Positions 4,902 through 6,921 of a stretch of DNA of 6,921 nt are shown in pieces. The translations under genes and the position numbers were made by a program. The notes beneath the pieces are model-generated. The model was not told the DNA's origin. It saw only the letters and a list, made by a program, of their open reading frames with translations, and did not search any database. Positions within the stretch are counted from its first letter, which is position 1; each line of letters starts with the position of its first letter. Origin of the DNA: an uncultured Clostridium sp. (GTDB lineage Bacteria; Bacillota; Clostridia; Christensenellales; Borkfalkiaceae); contig USMU01000072.1 of assembly GCA_900555925.1 (NCBI GenBank), forward strand, positions 1 through 6,921, read 5' to 3'.

Positions 4902-6251
4902 CTATGCCTCCAAAGAAGCGTCCGCCGCCGCGGCTTCCGCTTCGATTTCGGGACGCGCCAGATTTTCGTTCGCGGCCGTTTCCCGAGCGGCCTTCTGTTC
5001 CTCGATTGCCGCAAGCATACTGCGCAGGCGGATACGCACCACGCCGAGATTGTTGATTTCGTCTATTTTGATCTGCGTATACAGTTTTCCGTTCTTTTCG
5101 AGTATGGAACGCATTTCGTCCGTCGTTATCGCGTCTATGCCGCAGCCGAAAGAGACGAGCTGAACGAGATTCATATCTTCGTTGCGGGAAACGTACTCCG
5201 CCGCGCGGTAAAGGCGCGCGTGATACGTCCACTGATTGAGCACATTGACTTTGACGAGCGGCGCCTCCTCAAAAATGCTGTCCTCGGAAAGCACGGCAAG
5301 ATCCAGCGACGTCAAAAGTTTTCCGATTCCGTGGTTAATTTCGGGGTCGGCATGATACGGACGCCCCGCAAGGACGATGATTTGCTTTCCTTCGGCGCGA
5401 GCCTTGGAGATAATCTCCCTACCCTTTTCCCGAACGTCGGCGTGATACTTTTCAAGGCGGGCAAAGCCCTCATCCAGCGCTTCCTCAATTCTCCTTTTCG
5501 GAAACTTATATTTCCCCAGCGCGCGGCGCAGGTTGCGAACCGTCGTTTCCCGCATATTGGGGTCGAGATAAGGCATGACGAAATTATCGTCGTTCAGGCG
5601 CTCGTTATTCGCTTTCAGAAGTTCCGCATAGTACGCCACAACCGGACAATTATAGTGATTGACGGAATCGTGCTCGTCGATATTATAACTCTCGCAAGGG
5701 TAGAAGATAAAATCCACCCCTTTATCCAAAAGGCTCTCGATATGTCCGTGCATGAGTTTCGCGGGATAACACGCCGTATCGCTCGCCACCGTATGCTGTC
5801 CGCGGAAATACAATTCACGCGAACTCTTGTCGCTGAGGACAACTTCAAAGCCTAACTTTTCAAAAAATCCCGCCCACAGAGGAAGCTGTTCAAACATGAC
5901 GAGCTGAAAGGGAAGTCCCACGCGGCCGAGCTTTTCCGTCGTTCCGTCCGACGGCGTTACGCTCTCCTGCAATCTGCGGTACTTATAGGCGAACATATCC
6001 AAAGCATCCGAACGGAGCTTTTTTCCCGCGCCTCTTTCACACTTATTCCCCGATATGTATTTCCTGCCGTCCGCAAACGTGATAATGTTGATATTACAAT
6101 TCGACGTACAGCCGTGGCAGTTTGCACAGCGAGAGGTATAGGTAAAATCGGAAAGCTCGATCGGAGAGGCGAGGGAACTCGCCGCGACGTAAGCGGGCTG
6201 CGTCTCCTTGGCGTAAAGCGCCGCCCCGAACGCGCCCATCAATCCCGCAAT
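4902..6251 (-). CDS. DUF2229/COG3580-type activase-related protein, 5' part lost at a junction
   Basis: About 449 residues of genuine family sequence end at the TAG at 4904-4902. The segment opens with IAGLMGAFGAALYAKE, which in relatives is the end of the second BadF/BcrA-type ASKHA ATPase domain. A cysteine motif CANCHGCTSNC (codons 6128-6096) and GNKCERGAG follow. The DUF2229 core comes next: SDTACYPAKLMHGHI (Cys at 5771), DFIFYPCESYN (5693), NHYNCPVVAYY (5645) and LAGRPYHADPEINHGI. Then come SFGCGIDAITTDEM (5144) and KIDEINNLGVVRIRLRSMLA. An Ala/Glu-rich tail of about 30 residues follows. The ATPase domains expected upstream are absent. The frame stays open to an ATG at 6308, but residues before about 6251 do not resemble the family and overlap the opposite-strand hydrolase frame. 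That start is therefore artificial. It is paired with the COG3581-type gene three bases downstream; together they would make the enzyme that other bacteria encode as one chain. Confidence 0.85.
   Translation of the reverse strand: MAGLMGAFGAALYAKETQPAYVAASSLASPIELSDFTYTSRCANCHGCTSNCNINIITFADGRKYISGNKCERGAGKKLRSDALDMFAYKYRRLQESVTPSDGTTEKLGRVGLPFQLVMFEQLPLWAGFFEKLGFEVVLSDKSSRELYFRGQHTVASDTACYPAKLMHGHIESLLDKGVDFIFYPCESYNIDEHDSVNHYNCPVVAYYAELLKANNERLNDDNFVMPYLDPNMRETTVRNLRRALGKYKFPKRRIEEALDEGFARLEKYHADVREKGREIISKARAEGKQIIVLAGRPYHADPEINHGIGKLLTSLDLAVLSEDSIFEEAPLVKVNVLNQWTYHARLYRAAEYVSRNEDMNLVQLVSFGCGIDAITTDEMRSILEKNGKLYTQIKIDEINNLGVVRIRLRSMLAAIEEQKAARETAANENLARPEIEAEAAAADASLEA
4907..4911 (-). promoter_or_regulatory. 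Ribosome binding site for the COG3581-type gene, inside the upstream gene
   Basis: GGAGG on the minus strand, eight bases from the ATG at 4898 and lying within the final Leu-Glu-Ala codons of the preceding gene. This indicates coupled translation of the two subunits and argues that the split is genuine and not a frameshift. Confidence 0.8.
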
Positions 6252-6254
6252 TGC
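6247..6254. other. Junction between two unrelated sequence segments at the palindrome GCAATTGC
   Basis: Left of here the minus strand encodes conserved activase-family sequence. Right of here that strand stops resembling the family, and the plus strand becomes convincing coding sequence with different codon preferences. The eight-base palindrome reads Ala-Ile-Ala on the plus strand (6247-6255) and on the minus strand (6254-6246), so both frames pass through it open. Assembly or library chimera is the simplest explanation; an inversion or insertion in a real genome is the alternative. Confidence 0.7.
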
Positions 6255-6921
6255 AGACACGGTAGCGTTGTTCAACGAAAAATACGGCGAAGAAGTTACC
6301 ATGCGCATGGTAACCTTACAGGAGCTGTATGAGCTGATCCGTGATAAGGTGGCGGATGCCCCTGTTTACCGCGGCGCGATCAACGACTGGTGGGGCAACG
6401 GTGTTGGCAGCACACCTTATGCAGTAAAGCATTATAAAGAGGCAGTCCGTTTAAACCGTATCTGCGACCGTCTGGAAGAAAAGACCGGCGTTCATAACGC
6501 AGAGCTGGTAAAAGCTTACGGCGATAACTCCCTGCTGTATGCGGAACACACCTGGGGACATTCCGCAACCGTAACCAATCCTTACGATACCATGGTAACA
6601 AACCTGGATATGCGTAAAAACAGCTATGCATCCAAAGCACATGAGGCGGCTGCAATGCGCAAAAACGAGCAGTGTCATCTGCTCGGCGATATCCTGCGTT
6701 ATTACAACCTGTCCGGTAAGGTAAAAGCAGTATCCACCAGCCATGAAAAGAGAGTATTCCCGGTTGAGTTCTATGTGGAAACTATGAGCCTTCCGGCTGT
6801 AAAAGTAACCGATGACAAGACAAAGGATGTGATGGAGGTTCAGCTGTCTGCACATCCCCGCGGTGTTCTGGTAAGCTTCCTGGCAGAATTTGAGCCAATG
6901 GAAGAAAAGACCTTCACTTAT
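6253..6921 (+). CDS. Internal fragment of a GH38-like glycoside hydrolase (no start, no stop)
   Basis: The plus-strand frame is open from 6217 to the window end without a stop. It looks like real protein from about 6253: VALFNEKYGEEVTMRMVTL, then NDWWGNGVGSTPYAVKHYKE, LLYAEHTWGHSATVTNPYD and SAHPRGVLVSFLAEFEP. The Trp-Trp-Gly-x-Gly-x-Gly-Ser and Glu-His-Thr-Trp-Gly patterns recall GH38 alpha-mannosidase-related proteins of gut Firmicutes. I recognise the type of protein but not a specific enzyme or substrate, and catalytic residues cannot be assigned. An ATG at 6301 is internal to the domain with no ribosome site, so it is not a start. Leucine is CTG in about 13 of 17 codons after 6310 and valine is often GTA. 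The genes on the left use mixed leucine codons. This suggests a different, perhaps Lachnospiraceae-like, source genome. Confidence 0.55.

Noticed and set aside
4767..5855. Plus-strand 362-codon frame opposite the activase-like genes
   Set aside because: Its Arg/Phe/His/Ile-rich composition is typical of the shadow of a GC-rich third-position gene. The minus strand carries clear conserved motifs over the same bases.
6252..6308. The ATG at 6308 as the true start of the activase-related gene
   Set aside because: Residues encoded at 6308-6252 do not match the family, overlap the opposite-strand hydrolase, and leave an ATPase domain cut in half.
6451..6855. Minus-strand 134-codon frame at the right end
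   Set aside because: The plus strand reads as a coherent hydrolase across the same region; the minus frame is Cys/His-rich and lacks start signals.
5900..6921. Mobile element or integration site as the cause of the right-hand change
   Set aside because: No transposase, recombinase, terminal inverted repeat or target duplication is visible; both genes are simply truncated at the join.

Overview
The window reads as a short metagenome-type contig from a low-to-mid GC member of the Bacillota (Clostridia-like). This is inferred from four things: a tetrahydrofolate riboswitch in front of an ECF-type folate S component, a DUF421/DUF4363 membrane pair, COG3580/COG3581-type Fe-S activase relatives, and strong GGAGG ribosome sites with intrinsic terminators. 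Both ends are cut inside genes.

Layout. Bases 1-270 (minus) hold the first 90 codons of nicotinate phosphoribosyltransferase (pncB). One base upstream of it ends lgt (272-1408, minus), prolipoprotein diacylglyceryl transferase, with an unusual acidic C-terminal tail. lgt and pncB look like one operon driven by a near-ideal promoter at 1446-1474. That promoter is physically overlapped with the terminator of the next gene, folT (1519-2169, minus). folT is preceded by a recognisable tetrahydrofolate riboswitch (about 2262-2370), an expression platform in which a terminator-like hairpin contains the ribosome binding site (2170-2198), and a promoter (2382-2410).

Divergent from folT is a two-gene unit on the plus strand: a DUF421/YetF-family membrane protein (2465-3151) and a DUF4363 protein (3145-3522), overlapping by 7 bases. 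A bidirectional terminator at 3551-3576 separates them from two translationally coupled minus-strand genes, 3612-4898 and 4902 to about 6251. Together these correspond to the COG3581 and COG3580 parts of the large 2-hydroxyacyl-CoA dehydratase/activase-like Fe-S proteins, encoded here as separate polypeptides.

At about 6247-6254 the sequence changes character. The minus-strand activase gene loses its 5' part in mid-domain, and a plus-strand reading frame with different codon use (a GH38-like glycoside hydrolase fragment) runs to the window end. The two meet at the palindrome GCAATTGC. The most economical reading is a chimeric join of two genomes, so the neighbourhood of these two genes should not be used to infer biology.

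Functionally the reliable part covers cofactor supply (folate uptake under folate feedback, NAD salvage), lipoprotein maturation, an uncharacterised membrane pair, and an uncharacterised ATP/Fe-S redox system. I see no CRISPR array, tRNA, rRNA, insertion sequence or defence system. The most interesting signals are regulatory: the riboswitch platform and the fused terminator/promoter.
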